Below, piece after piece: positions 11,636 to 21,974 of a stretch of 64,000 bases of DNA. Where the stretch lies: contig NC_134013.1 in the NCBI RefSeq assembly GCF_040712315.1, positions 40,102,501 through 40,166,500 of the forward strand, given 5' to 3'. The DNA is from Castanea sativa (Eukaryota > Streptophyta > Magnoliopsida > Fagales > Fagaceae). A program made the translations under genes and the position numbers. The notes under the pieces were generated by a model. The model ran no database searches, was not told where the DNA came from, and saw only the letters and a program-made list of their open reading frames with translations. Every line of letters starts with the position of its first letter. The stretch's first letter is position 1.

Positions 11636-11779
11636 TATTATATTAACCTATTGCATCTTAATCATAGAAGAAACAAAGAAATTAACACCAAGAGTGCAAT
11701 AACCATGTTACAATGACCAAAACAATTCCGCGATTTAAGAGTGTTTTTATTTATTTATTTATAATAGCATCTTAAAATT

Positions 11780-12110
11780 AAAATTCGAAACCCCAATTAC
11801 CCAATTCATTAGCTAGGCTCCAAAGAAAGACTTACGCGCTTCAATTTTGACTATTGATTGTTGCAAAAGACCTATTAGCTCTTTGGTCATATATAAAAGA
11901 ATTTGTTAAGAGAGAATGAAGGGTGGGGGGTGGACTTTAACCAATTATGAATGTCTTTAAAAATTGAATACCCCATTTCTCACTAGCTAGGCTACAAAGA
12001 AAGATATGCATAAGTGGCGTCAATTTTGATTCTTGATTGCTAATAAAAAAAGGAGCTATTAGGTATACGATCATACATAGAGACTTGACCAATTTATGAA
12101 CTTCAGCCTT
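11780..12110 (+). repeat. Diverged direct duplication downstream of the ERF gene
   Basis: Two segments about 165 bp apart share an ordered set of phrases: CTAGCTAGGCT or TTAGCTAGGCTCC, then AAAGAAAGA, TCAATTTTGA, TTGATTG and CTATTAG with GGTCATA or CGATCATA. The first runs from about 11790 to 11905 and the second from about 11968 to 12090. They look like an old tandem duplication. No coding potential. Confidence 0.45.
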
Positions 12111-12630
12111 TTTAATGTCAGTGAAAAGAAAAGTTGCAAAATTTAATAAGCTCTAAACTGCTTTCATTATTCGAAAAGTTAAAAAAGACTTGAGTAATCT
12201 AGAGCAGCTAAAAAAGAAAAAAAAAATGATAAAAGACAGAGAGAAAGAGGCACGGTTTTTAATGTATATGGACAATTGAAGAGAGGGAACAGTCCAGAGA
12301 CTCACAGTCACAGACCCAAAAAAAAGTTTTGGAAAGCAAAGAACAAACTAAACAACTGGTAAAGATGTAACAACTTGAGAAGCAAGAAACGTATCTAGAT
12401 ATTTAGCTCTAGCCCTTCAAAAGAAATTTATTAAAAAAAATATACATATTTAAAAAAGGGTTTACATTGATATTATAGTAAAATACTAGTACTAGTAAAT
12501 AAAAACAGACAAAAAAAAGAAGAAGAAGAAGAAGTGCGTTCTCACTTCTTTCACACAGACACACACACACTCAAAATAGAGCTACTTCAAAAAAGAGCAA
12601 TGAAATGGGTGTTACTATGTTTATAGTCAT
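12111..12630. other. 3' flank of the ERF gene
   Basis: Purine-rich and AT-rich non-coding sequence, with a GAA run at 12519-12534 and a CA run at 12556-12570. It probably contains the 3' UTR and polyadenylation region of the minus-strand gene ending at 12631. Confidence 0.5.
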
Positions 12631-13395
12631 TTAATATTCCCACAATAAAGCCTCGAAGCTACTCGGAATCACAGTCTCAGTTATTTGATCCCTAATATAC
12701 CCACCGCATTCATCAATGCTGCTGCTGTGGCTGTGGCTGTGGCTGTGGTACCACGGTGGAGGGTACACCCATCCATCCACTGAGTCAATAAACACGAAAT
12801 CGTTACTCAGCTCGTAACCCGTCCCCAGGCTCGGCAACTCTACTATCTCGCTCAGCTCTTCTGGTGTCGACACGTAACTCGTTGATGACGTGGATGATGG
12901 CGACGGCGACGACGACGTTTTCGTTTTGGGAATGTCGAAGTCGACCATAGAAGCCGCTTTGGAAGCAGCAGCCTGGACATCTCGGGGCGAGTTGGAAGCG
13001 GGTCGGGGCAGTGACCCGGCTAGTTCGGGGAAGTTAAGGATGGCCGAGTTTCCCTTGATGCTCAGCGCTGCTACGTCGTGGGCCCGGGCAGCCATTTCTG
13101 GGGTGGAGAATGTTCCAAGCCAGATCCGATTTTTCTTCCTGGGCTCTCGGATTTCGGACACCCATTTGCCCCATGTTCTCATTCGGACCCCTCTGTAAAC
13201 CGGGTGCTTGCTACTGTCTCTGGCTCGTTTCTTTTCCCCCTTCGGGTCCGGGTCCAGGTCAGGTGAACCCATTTCATTATCCTTTGATGGGTTCCGAGCC
13301 TGAGCTAACCCAGATGATGATGACGTCGACGGAGAACGAGAGGATGAGTTGGTGCTTGACTCGTTCTCCGAGTTAACCGGCTCACACTCACCCAT
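12631..13395 (-). CDS. AP2/ERF transcription factor, DREB subfamily (TINY-like, group A-4)
   Basis: A single-exon protein of 254 residues and a presumed nuclear DNA-binding regulator. The N-terminus (1-50) is Ser-rich and a basic stretch KKRAR (55-59) may be a nuclear signal. One AP2 domain spans about 66-123, with [24 protein letters not shown] and [14 protein letters not shown]. The DREB-diagnostic Val and Glu are present (V79, E84), which predicts binding to DRE/CRT (CCGAC) elements. After the domain come [13 protein letters not shown], the [13 protein letters not shown] motif and a C-terminal LWEY, features of TINY/ERF034-039-type A-4 proteins. An unusual [10 protein letters not shown] run lies at about 217-226. 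The start is the first ATG of the open frame. The family is usually intronless and of similar length. Such proteins act in abiotic stress and growth responses; the specific role is not visible here. Confidence 0.95.
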   Translation of the reverse strand: MGECEPVNSENESSTNSSSRSPSTSSSSGLAQARNPSKDNEMGSPDLDPDPKGEKKRARDSSKHPVYRGVRMRTWGKWVSEIREPRKKNRIWLGTFSTPEMAARAHDVAALSIKGNSAILNFPELAGSLPRPASNSPRDVQAAASKAASMVDFDIPKTKTSSSPSPSSTSSTSYVSTPEELSEIVELPSLGTGYELSNDFVFIDSVDGWVYPPPWYHSHSHSHSSSIDECGGYIRDQITETVIPSSFEALLWEY

Positions 13396-13635
13396 TACTT
13401 GACTGACTCCGTTGAAAATAGTGTAATGGTGTTACTATAAATAAATAAGTTTAACTAATTAAGCTGGTTTTGGACTTCTCAGTAGCTACGCGGTTTAAGC
13501 ACACAAGAGAATGAGAGAGAGAGAGAGAGAGAGAGAATGAGTTCTGTTGTTTAGAGTGAATAATTTATACTGAAGAAGGTGAGTGAGCAGTGAGTAGTGA
13601 AGAGAGAAGAGCTGAGGTTAATATAGGATGAATGA
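13396..13635 (-). promoter_or_regulatory. 5' UTR and core promoter of the ERF gene
   Basis: Reading on the minus strand, candidate TATA boxes are CTATATTAAC (about 13616-13625) and AGTATAAATTATTC (about 13559-13572). A CT-rich leader follows, including a (GA)n tract on the plus strand at 13513-13535, a common plant 5'-UTR feature. Either TATA would give a leader of roughly 130-200 bases. The transcription start is not proven. Confidence 0.5.
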
Positions 13636-13769
13636 ATTGCAAGTGAGGCTTTATTTCTGAATGTCCCATCCACACGATCCCAACACTGCTTGCTTTCTTT
13701 TGTTTTTATTTTTAAAGACCATTGTCATCATCATTATCATTATCATGTCTTCATGATGCTTATACATGA

Positions 13770-13812
<43 letters not shown>

Positions 13813-15288
13813 ATATATAAAGTGGGAGAAAGAGACTTAATAAAGAGAGAGAAAATGGTGACCCTAAGGGTACATGAGTGGCCCTAACAGTCTCTCTCGC
13901 ACACACACGCACAATTCACACGCTAGTAAACTATTGACACAGGCAGCTGGCACAGCCGACTCGGGGTCGATAAGAATTTTACTTCTTTCTTTTTTTTCTT
14001 TTTTAAATTTCCATCCAAGAAAGAGTATGAGCTATAGGCTTCCCTTTTGTACTTTGCATTGCCGTGTTAATAATGCTTTACTTTGCATTTTCACCCATCT
14101 CTTCTGCACCTATATATACATATGACAATAATTATAGTACCGCTCTACTTCCTTACCCACCCTAATACACATTCACCATTTTGCCCTCCTCGATCATCCA
14201 CATTCATATTCTCAATCTTGCTATACCCATCTCTTTTTGCCTGTTTTGAGTTAACCCTTTTGCTGATTTGTTGTTTTTAACTACATATATATATATATAG
14301 GTACTAATCAAGGTCTTTAATCTTTAAGTAGTATGATATGACCCCGCCCTTTTTTTGTTTCATCAGGGATGTTTGTGAACATATAGATTTCTTTGAACGA
14401 AGTTAGCTGGTTCCTTTCCCCCCCCAAAAAGAAAAAAAAAAGAAAAAAAGAAGAAGTTAGCTGGTTCGTGGTTCATTCCATGGGCCTTCTAATTCATTTG
14501 GTCCCGCTAGCTTGAGAAACTGCAAATTAAAGATAGAATTTTATCACTTGTCCAATCAGAGGTTAATGTTCATAATTCTTTCAACTTAAAAACTAGCTAG
14601 CTAGGAAGGTTTCTTTATTTTTGAGAAAATGAATAACTAATAAGTATATAAATAAAGTAGCTAGGTTTATGTAAAAGTCACGATATATGTATTAGTAACT
14701 CGTAAGTGTAAAAACAAAATTTTGAAATTTTTATTGTCTTTTGCATGGAGTAAATTAATTAATAAAGAAAGGAGTTATTGAGATACTGGTGTTGAAAACT
14801 ATACATTAATAATTGACTGCATTTACAAATGGGGATGGGGTCCCATACAGGAAGGATAAATAGTAGACCGGGTCGATCATGGGCTGGTTCATTAGCTTAG
14901 CTAGGCCTTGTAAGTTGTAAGGGTATCATGGTCCCTTGGCTTTCGATAAGGTGTTGTAGAAGCAGTCTCGGATTCTTGACCTTCGATAAAATTGATAAAA
15001 TCTATGGTTAAGGAAGTTATTGTCTGAACGAAACCCATGTGGTGAGCACAGAATCATATGAACTATTTCTATTTTGTCATGTAACTAGTGGTTTCAATAT
15101 TTGATTCCTGGCTACACAACACAAGCAGTGGGATGTTAGCTGCTTCCAACAACAACAACAACAGCAATGGTCTACAACTACTTGATGCGTAACAAGTGGT
15201 TTAGGCTTTAGGCCAGGGTGCTCGATTACACCAAAAAAAAAAAAAGGTTCAAGAATAATATATGCTTCATTTTCCATATATAGTTGAG
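13636..15288. other. Intergenic region upstream of the ERF gene
   Basis: No supported gene. It contains an (AT)n microsatellite at 13773-13803, a second short one at 14285-14300, and A/C-rich runs near 14419-14455. The distal ERF promoter presumably lies in the first part. Confidence 0.5.
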
Positions 15289-15296
15289 TGCGTATG

Positions 15297-16069
15297 CAGT
15301 GGCGACTCCAGGAATTTTGTCCAGGATGTTCCTATTCCACTTTGAAAAAATTTTGGGTCATTTCGGTCTATTTAAGGTGTTTCGGGACATTTCGGTAAAT
15401 ACCGACCGAAATTCAAAATTTGGCAAGCATGAAGTTTGTACTTAAAAAAAAAATTCTTAAAACTAAAAAAAATTTGCATTCTGTACATCGAAAAACCTAT
15501 AAAGGAAAACAAATTAAAAAAAAATAAAAAGAAAAGAAATTAATGAACAAAGGTACCGGTTTAATAAACTATAAGTTCATTTGAAATATTAATAAAATTA
15601 TTAATTATTGTTGTTTAGTTGTTTCATAAATTTGTTTGTCTTTTATAAACTATAATTTGTTGTATTGTTATTTCATTAATTATTAAATTATTAATTGTTG
15701 TTTAGCCTAACATAATTTAATTTGTTTGTCTTTTATAATGTATTAGTTAATTAAATTATTAATTATTGGTGTTTAGTTGCTTCATTCATTCTTTTTTACT
15801 AACTATTAGGAGTCTAGCACACACCCCACTGTGCGTTAGCACACACCCCATGTGTGCACACACTCCTACCTCTGCATGTTTTTTAGTTCAAAATTTGTTT
15901 GGCATAAAATTTTTGAGGGTGTTCTTGATATTGCTTGAGGGTATTCCTATTTTTTTTTTTTAAGGATAAACAAATAAAAAAAATTAAATTATTATATATA
16001 TAAAAAAAAAAAAATTTCAAGGCAGGGTGTTCCTAGGAACACCCTGGCTCCTGAGTGGCGTCGCCACTG
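15297..16069. mobile_element. hAT-type non-autonomous transposon
   Basis: It is 773 bp long. The left end is CAGTGGCGACTCCAGGA and the right end, reverse-complemented, is CAGTGGCGACGCCACTCAGG. Both belong to the CAGTGGCGGAGCCAGGA-type hAT termini common in plants. A perfect 8-bp target duplication TGCGTATG flanks it at 15289-15296 and 16070-16077. Subterminal GGATGTTCCTATT and its inverted counterpart GGTGTTCCTAGGAAC are also shared. The interior is AT-rich with no transposase. Confidence 0.85.
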
Positions 16070-16077
16070 TGCGTATG

Positions 16078-17037
16078 CGCTCATTATTGATCATGACTTA
16101 ATGATTTACAGCTACGTACGTTTATCTATTAATTTGAACAATATTTTCTCCTTTTTAAATGACATAAAATCATTTTCCATAAAGTGTAAGCTAAATTTAA
16201 AAACAAGTTCAAGCAGAATAATTAATATATTATATTTATTTATGGGTGTATCTATTTGCTTGGAACCAACAATAATTTCGAAAAAGTCTAGAATCAATGC
16301 TCTCCTCATCTCCATTTGTGAATTCTTATAAATTGAATAGAAAATGTTTGTGGGGGGTTGTGGGGGCAAGGGCTGGAGTTCAAGTCTCCAGGAGGGACCT
16401 TCACACATACATATATACTTAGATTAAGTTAGAGTAGATATTCTATTTTGTATTAAAAAAAATAAAAAAAGTGAATTCTAAAACTTGATTTCAATTCGAG
16501 TTTTTTTTTTAGTTGATATTTGAATTATTATAAGATATACTATATATTAATTCAAGATTAGAGGTGAAAGTCTTGGGGAAAAGAAATTTGTAGGTTTGTG
16601 GCACGGATCTTAATTGTAGATCACTTGGCATAAATTAATCTAATTGAGAATGCACAATATAAGGCATCAGAAAAGCTACCAGGCATACTAAATAATTTCA
16701 ATATTTCTGGGACGAATCAAATGTCATCCTTACTCATAGTATTTTTTTTTTTTTTAATGTCCTTTTCTTTACATTACGTACAGACAAGCTTGTCTCAAAG
16801 CTGATTCAAGGGCCCCTTCTACATTGCTCTCCTTCTGCATCACTGTGAATAATGTACATTTATATAATTAAAAAAAAGAAATGAAACCCAATAACATTTT
16901 TATCTATCAATTACATAGAGGCGACGAAGAATGATGGCTAGTGAGATAAAATTCCAACATACAACTACTTTTGCAAAGAAATTATATTGGCTAAGATTCT
17001 CCTTTCTAATATGTTCTTTCACCTTTAACAAATTAAT
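16078..17037. other. AT-rich intergenic DNA
   Basis: No supported gene, RNA or transposon end. Open frames around 16100-16400 have no recognisable motif. Confidence 0.5.
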
Positions 17038-17039
17038 GG

Positions 17040-17836
17040 CATGTTTGGAAGTTTAGAGAGGGAGGAGAGTAGTAGAGAGGACAGTAGAGGGGATTGGTTT
17101 TCCTCCACCTTATTTGGATGTTTTTAAAATTAATAAGAAAGAAGAGAGTAATTAGTCATTCCTCTTGTTTGGATGTTTTAAAATTTAAGATGAAAAGAAG
17201 AGAAAATAATTTAAATAGACAAATTTACCCCTATAATAGAATCAAAATCCGTAATTTGATAAGGAAAAGTTGAAAACACTGTACCATTAGGTTCAGATCC
17301 CAATTGAGATAGATTTGGCCACTTTGATGGAGTCTTCGCTACATTACCAGTTTCTTTAGGCTTTGAATTCAATCCCATCGGCAAAACCACGTCGGTGGTG
17401 ATCACAGCAGGAGTCTTCGGAGGAGGAATCTCTGACTCCATGCACTGGTCGACAAAGTTCATTAACGGCCACTCGGATTCCCTAAGGGTCATCGGACCCA
17501 AATTGATATTGTTGTGGGTACCGGACCAGAAGGAATCAGCGATTTCGTCGACCGGAAAAACTCTATTCATTGCTCTCAATTCGATGAGAAACGAGTTATC
17601 GAAATTTGCTTTTTGATTCGCTCACTTTTCGAGCTCAAATTGTAATATATAAAAAGGCTCGCTGAGAAATTATCCAGTTTTGTAAGAAATTGGTAATGTA
17701 GCGGAGGCTCAACCAAATCGCCACGGATTTTTTTTTCATTCACCTTGAATTTTCTCAAGAATAAATATACAAGGTAATTGAATTACTCTTCCTCTCTTTG
17801 CTCTATTCCCCTCCTTTTTTAAACTTCCAAATAGGC
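17040..17836. mobile_element. TIR-bounded element carrying a host-like exon
   Basis: The left terminus GCATGTTTGGAAGTTTA and the right terminus (reverse complement GCCTATTTGGAAGTTTA) are inverted and followed by matching purine-rich subterminal sequence (GAGGGAGGAGAG and AAGGAGGGGAATAG). The left arm repeats a TTGGATGTTTTAAAATT phrase twice. The interior is of a different character: GC-richer and open on the minus strand at 17211-17579. No clear target duplication was found, so the superfamily is uncertain. hAT or Mutator-like elements of the Pack type are candidates. Confidence 0.5.
17211..17579 (-). pseudogene. Probable captured first exon of a C-group bZIP gene
   Basis: The minus-strand frame from 17579 starts MRAMNRVFPVDEIADSFW. 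After a spacer it has RESEWPLMNFVDQCMESE. This pairing of an initial M-x-x-x-F-x-x-D-x-x-x-D-x-FW with a later SEW-x-x-x-x-F block resembles the N-termini of C-group bZIP factors (BZO2/bZIP10 and bZIP25 type), which lie in their first exon. A plausible exon end, with donor GTACAG, falls near 17285; beyond it the frame reads MITE-like sequence. The basic region and leucine zipper are absent, so it cannot make a working factor. Identification rests on motif memory, so moderate confidence. Confidence 0.45.
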
Positions 17837-18017
17837 TATAAGTCTAAAGATTAAGTTGAACTGTAGCGTATATGCGAACTGTCCGGATACAAATTCTCAT
17901 CTATGATTTGCAGCTCCACTGCATGCAATTGTAGTAATATTTATGCATACTTGGGTTGGGTCCTGACTCCTGACTCCTAAGAGAGAGAGAGAGCCCCATG
18001 TTGCCCACGCATTCTAA

Positions 18018-18414
18018 GAGCACTTGCAGCAGTGAAGCTAAATAGCTATATAGCTATTTTAGCTCCACCAAAACACCAAAAAGAAGCATGCAGCAGTGGA
18101 GCTAAATCTATATTTTTTTAAATCATTGCTACAATGCACATCTATAGATAGATGTGCACTGTTCATGAGAGCTAAAAAAAAAAAAAAAATTTATTTTGTG
18201 TTCACATTACCTTTTTATTGTGGTGTTTTTATTGTAGTGAGATGTATTATTTCATTGTAGTAGATATATTATTTTATTGTGATGTTTATATTATTTTATT
18301 GTGTTGAAAGCTAAAATAGATCCACTGCTGCAGCATGTGTGTAAGTAAAATAGATAAAGTAACTTCTGGTGGAACTAAATTGCTAAATTTTTAGCTCCAC
18401 TGCTGTGGATGCTC
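18018..18414. mobile_element. PIF/Harbinger-type MITE copy 3
   Basis: Termini are GAGCACTTGCAGCAGTGAAG and, reverse-complemented from the right end, GAGCATCCACAGCAGTGGAG. A perfect TAA target duplication lies at 18015-18017 and 18415-18417. It is a shorter relative (397 bp) of the copies at 4394 and 6848, sharing the subterminal TAGCTATATAGCTATTTTAG but lacking their low-complexity interior. Confidence 0.85.
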
Positions 18415-18417
18415 TAA

Positions 18418-18780
18418 TCATGGCTAACCAATATATATGGCTAAAACTGCACAACATTCTGGCTTGTACGTGGACGGTGCTGCACTCGTGAGTCGTGAAT
18501 AGTTAGCTATAAGCTTGATAGGCACAGAACTAACTCACAGATTTCGTGTAATTCGTGCTTAATTGGTTTATGGTCACAGACTTAAATTTAAAGTGACTCC
18601 AATTATCTAGGAGAGCAAGACTTAGGTATAGTACGTAGGTGTTGTTTCTTAGGTTTTTTTTTTTTAATTTTGTCATGTGAATTTTTTCTCATAAAATGAA
18701 AGTGTATTTTTTAATTAAATAGCCACATGGCTGAATTTAAGAGAAGAATCTAAAGAATAGCACCTAAAATACTATGCTTA
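18418..18780. other. Intergenic DNA
   Basis: Nothing recognisable beyond a T-run near 18653-18665. Confidence 0.5.
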
Positions 18781-18794
18781 AGTTTTTTACTTTC

Positions 18795-18939
18795 ATAGAT
18801 TCCAATTAGCTCAACTAGTAAGAGATCTAGGGTTCAATCCCCGCCTGCACCAAAAACTGATTGGTGTCTTGGACTGATAAAAAAAGAGTCATCATCAAGA
18901 GCGGATGCCATAGGTTGAAACATTCTAAAAAAAAAAAAA
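18795..18939 (+). mobile_element. tRNA-derived SINE copy 2
   Basis: Head TTCCAATTAGCTCAACTAG, B-box GGTTCAATCCC, body ACCAAAAACTGATTGGTGTC and an A-tail. Target duplication AGTTTTTTACTTTC at 18781-18794 and GTTTTTACTTTC after the tail, differing by one T. The segment between A and B boxes is shortened compared with copies 1, 3 and 4. Confidence 0.8.
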
Positions 18940-18951
18940 GTTTTTACTTTC

Positions 18952-19476
18952 CAAAAAATAGAGCTCATAATGAGTCAAATTTGGTAATACTAGTTTAGAA
19001 GCCATTTATTTTTTTAATGGATGAATCTTAAGCCAATCAATCCTAATTTCTGGACATGGAAAATTAACTCAAATTTCCATTGGATGATTGCATATCTCGA
19101 GGCTTTTAAAAAATAAAAATATTAATGTCAACTAATCTTATCATATGTTTCTTTGAGGTATAAAATGCCCAAAGAGATCCAGTTCTCTCTTATAGTAAAC
19201 CTGGTCTTTTTACCCTCATATCTGACTTTATACAAAATTTACCTATCATTATAGTGTCCGTTTAAGTACTCGTAATTTCTGGTCTCTAATAATTTTTAGT
19301 AATTTTTATGTTAGATATGTGATGAAACATTTAAAAATTAATTTATATTCTAAAAATGCTAAAAATTGCCCAAAAATAAAAAGCTTTCTATTTTTTCTGG
19401 AACACTTTCATCATAGTCATCTTTCCGAATAAAAATATCCAAATGTGTTTAGAATTAGAAAATTTTCATAATGGTA
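18952..19476. other. AT-rich intergenic DNA
   Basis: No gene or mobile element end is recognisable. Confidence 0.5.
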
Positions 19477-19479
19477 TAA

Positions 19480-20726
19480 GAGCATTCTTATCAAACATCT
19501 CAAAAAATATACCATGTAGCATCTCAAAACCCAATTTATAACATATAACACACTACTTTACAATACCACCTATATCAAAACTTCTATTTTTTTTACCATT
19601 TCATTTAAATAATGTTTCTTTATTATTTTTCAATAATTTTTTATTTTCCTCTCTCCCCTGTCTCTCTCCTCTGTTTCTCTCTCTTTCTCACAGCACCGCC
19701 GGCACCACACTACCAACCACCCACCAAAAACCAACCACCCATACCACATCCACCACTAACAAAAAAAAGAAAAAAAAAATCACAGCAGAAAGACACCTCC
19801 ACATCCACATCCACATCCACATCCACCACCAACCACCACATCCACCCATAACCACCACATCCACTCACCACCACCAACCATAGCAGAAAATAAAATAAAA
19901 AGAGAAATAAAAGAAACCTCCACCATCGCTGCCACTAGCAGACCAATCACGCCGAACCAAAACCCACAGGACACGGACACCACTTCCCTCCCCGTCGTCA
20001 TCTTCTTCCACGGCGCGGCATGACGTCCTCCTTCGCACCTATAAATCAAATCAAGACCCAAAATCCCAAAACCAAATCAAGACCCAAAATCAATCCCACA
20101 ACCACCACATCCTCCTTCGCAAGATCGGAGCCCAATTGGACCTAAGAAGAACCACGCAGAACCAAAAAAAGAAAGAAAAAAAAAAAAAAAAAAAGAAACC
20201 TCCATCGCCGCCACCGGACCACAACCATGGGACCCACGATCCATGACCACAATCACCGGACCACAGCCATCAGCATCCCACAATCGCCGGAGCACAATCA
20301 TTGGCAGAGCCCACTCATCAGCAAAGCACAGAGAGAGAAGAGAGAAGAAAGCAGTGAGAGAGGAAAAGAAAGATAGAGCAGAGAGAGAGCGTTAAGTGAA
20401 TAAAAAAAAAAAAAGAAATCGGCTTGGCTTGATGCTCCGGCCTAACTTTCGTCGGAGAGGGAGGCAGAGACGTCGAGTAGAGGGAGAGAGAGAGCAAAGA
20501 AATGGTGAAAAGAAACGGAATGAGAAAGAAAAAGAAGAAAAGAAAGTGGGCCCACTAAATAAAAAATATATATAAAGTTTTATAATTGGTGAACAGTGCG
20601 ATCTCAAATATGAGATTGTACTTGCAAAAATTATACAATTTAGTAGGTTTGATGGAGCAAGCTTTTGGGTTAAAAATGATTTAAAAAATTAAGATTTATA
20701 GCATTTGAAAGATTTGATAAGAATGC
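19480..20726. mobile_element. PIF/Harbinger-like element with low-complexity interior
   Basis: The left end is GAGCATTCTTATCAAACATC, preceded by TAA. The right end, reverse-complemented, is GCATTCTTATCAAATCTTTC, followed by TTAA in the plus reading. The interior holds a (CCACAT)n tract at about 19796-19860, A-runs, and purine-rich GAGAGA stretches (20330-20500). These give spurious Thr/Ser/His-rich and Gly/Val-rich frames. No transposase. The termini are related to those of the MITE at 32847-44192. Confidence 0.6.
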
Positions 20727-20730
20727 TTAA

Positions 20731-20867
20731 GGGGGGTAGGAAATTGATTAATTTACTCCACTCTAGCCCTTTCTTTTTTCTTTTTGGCAGAGGCTCAGGC
20801 TACTATAGCCGTTTTAGCACAACGGCCAGAGACTCAGAGAGCATATAGCTTAGATGAATTTAACTCT

Positions 20868-20926
<59 letters not shown>

Positions 20927-21436
20927 GAGGGGGGGGGTTAATTTCCCCTTATTGAATTCGTTAATAAATATCGAGCAGGAAAACAGGTAGGCTAAAAATG
21001 GCTAATCAGCCTAATTGTATTGTAGTCAACCTTTTCTGTTATTTTTTTACAAGCTGATGCTATTGTCATGTTTATTTTTGAGTTAATGAAGAATTTGGTT
21101 TCAAAAAAGAAATATCGTAACTTCAAGACAAAATATGACTGGGATCTACATTAAATTTTCATCCCAAAAGTCCGTGGTCCATGGTAAAGTGTTAAATATA
21201 GGGGCTTTTTTTATTGCCTCGTTGCATATCACTATTAACTTGATGACCTTTGCTTTGATTGATTGAAAATAACCCTTTTGATGCTATATAGGTTTTTTTT
21301 TTTTTTTTTTTTGGAAGTATTAGATATCATTTTCTTCTTTTCAAAAAAAAAAAAAAGATATCATTTTATTTTATTGAATTTGTTGTACATCTGCAACCAT
21401 TTTGGATTTTACTAAAAACCCTAGAACATCTTCTAA
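20731..21436. other. Intergenic DNA with a long (AT)n microsatellite
   Basis: A pure AT run lies at about 20875-20922, with T- and A-runs at 21293-21312 and 21343-21356. No gene is supported. Confidence 0.5.
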
Positions 21437-21897
21437 TGAGTCAAAAAATAACCTGGGATCGTCATTCCCACTAATGATGATTAAAGCAAGCATTACATAT
21501 TTACTGCACGCATTGATAATAAAACATAACGAATGGAGTAATAGTAATAAGTGAGCTGTGCACTTCAAAGCTCCCATTGATAACGTACTAGCCATTGCTC
21601 ATAAATGCTGGAATTCATTGTCCATTAAGGCAAGGAACAATTATAAAAGAAAGGAACAACGGAATCCAAAGGTGCACACAAATACTCATCCAAAAAATCA
21701 CTTCGAGTCAATTTTCTCTCCAAACAACTTTCTCCCTTTCTGACTTAAGCATCAGAGTGTTTTTTTGCAAACACCACACTGGTGTATTCCATTTCTTTCC
21801 AAAGTTTTAGCGCAGGTTTACCTCGGAGACATGACCAACCACAGGATCATCCATTGACTGACACAAGGAGCTCAACTGTTGATTGTTCACATCATTA
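21437..21897 (+). repeat. 5' LTR of Tat-2
   Basis: Begins TGAGTCAAAAAATAACC and ends CACATCATTA. It aligns along its length with 30552-30994, with many substitutions and small indels, so the insertion is older than Tat-1. It keeps the family phrase AACACCACACTGGTGTATTC (about 21770-21790), equivalent to the ACCACACCGGTG motif of the other Tat LTRs. Confidence 0.85.
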
Positions 21898-21974
21898 GTT
21901 TGACTCCATCTGTGGGGACACTAATCATTCAAGCCGTCTTCCCTAAGTGACAAAAGAGAACCTCGTAGCACAAG

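Noticed and set aside
12890..13376. Plus-strand frames opposite the ERF gene
   Set aside because: Shadow frames of a GC-rich coding exon; the minus-strand frame has a complete AP2 domain.
19612..20607. Thr/Ser-rich and Gly/Val-rich frames
   Set aside because: They fall in the (CCACAT)n and GA-rich interior of a PIF-like element.
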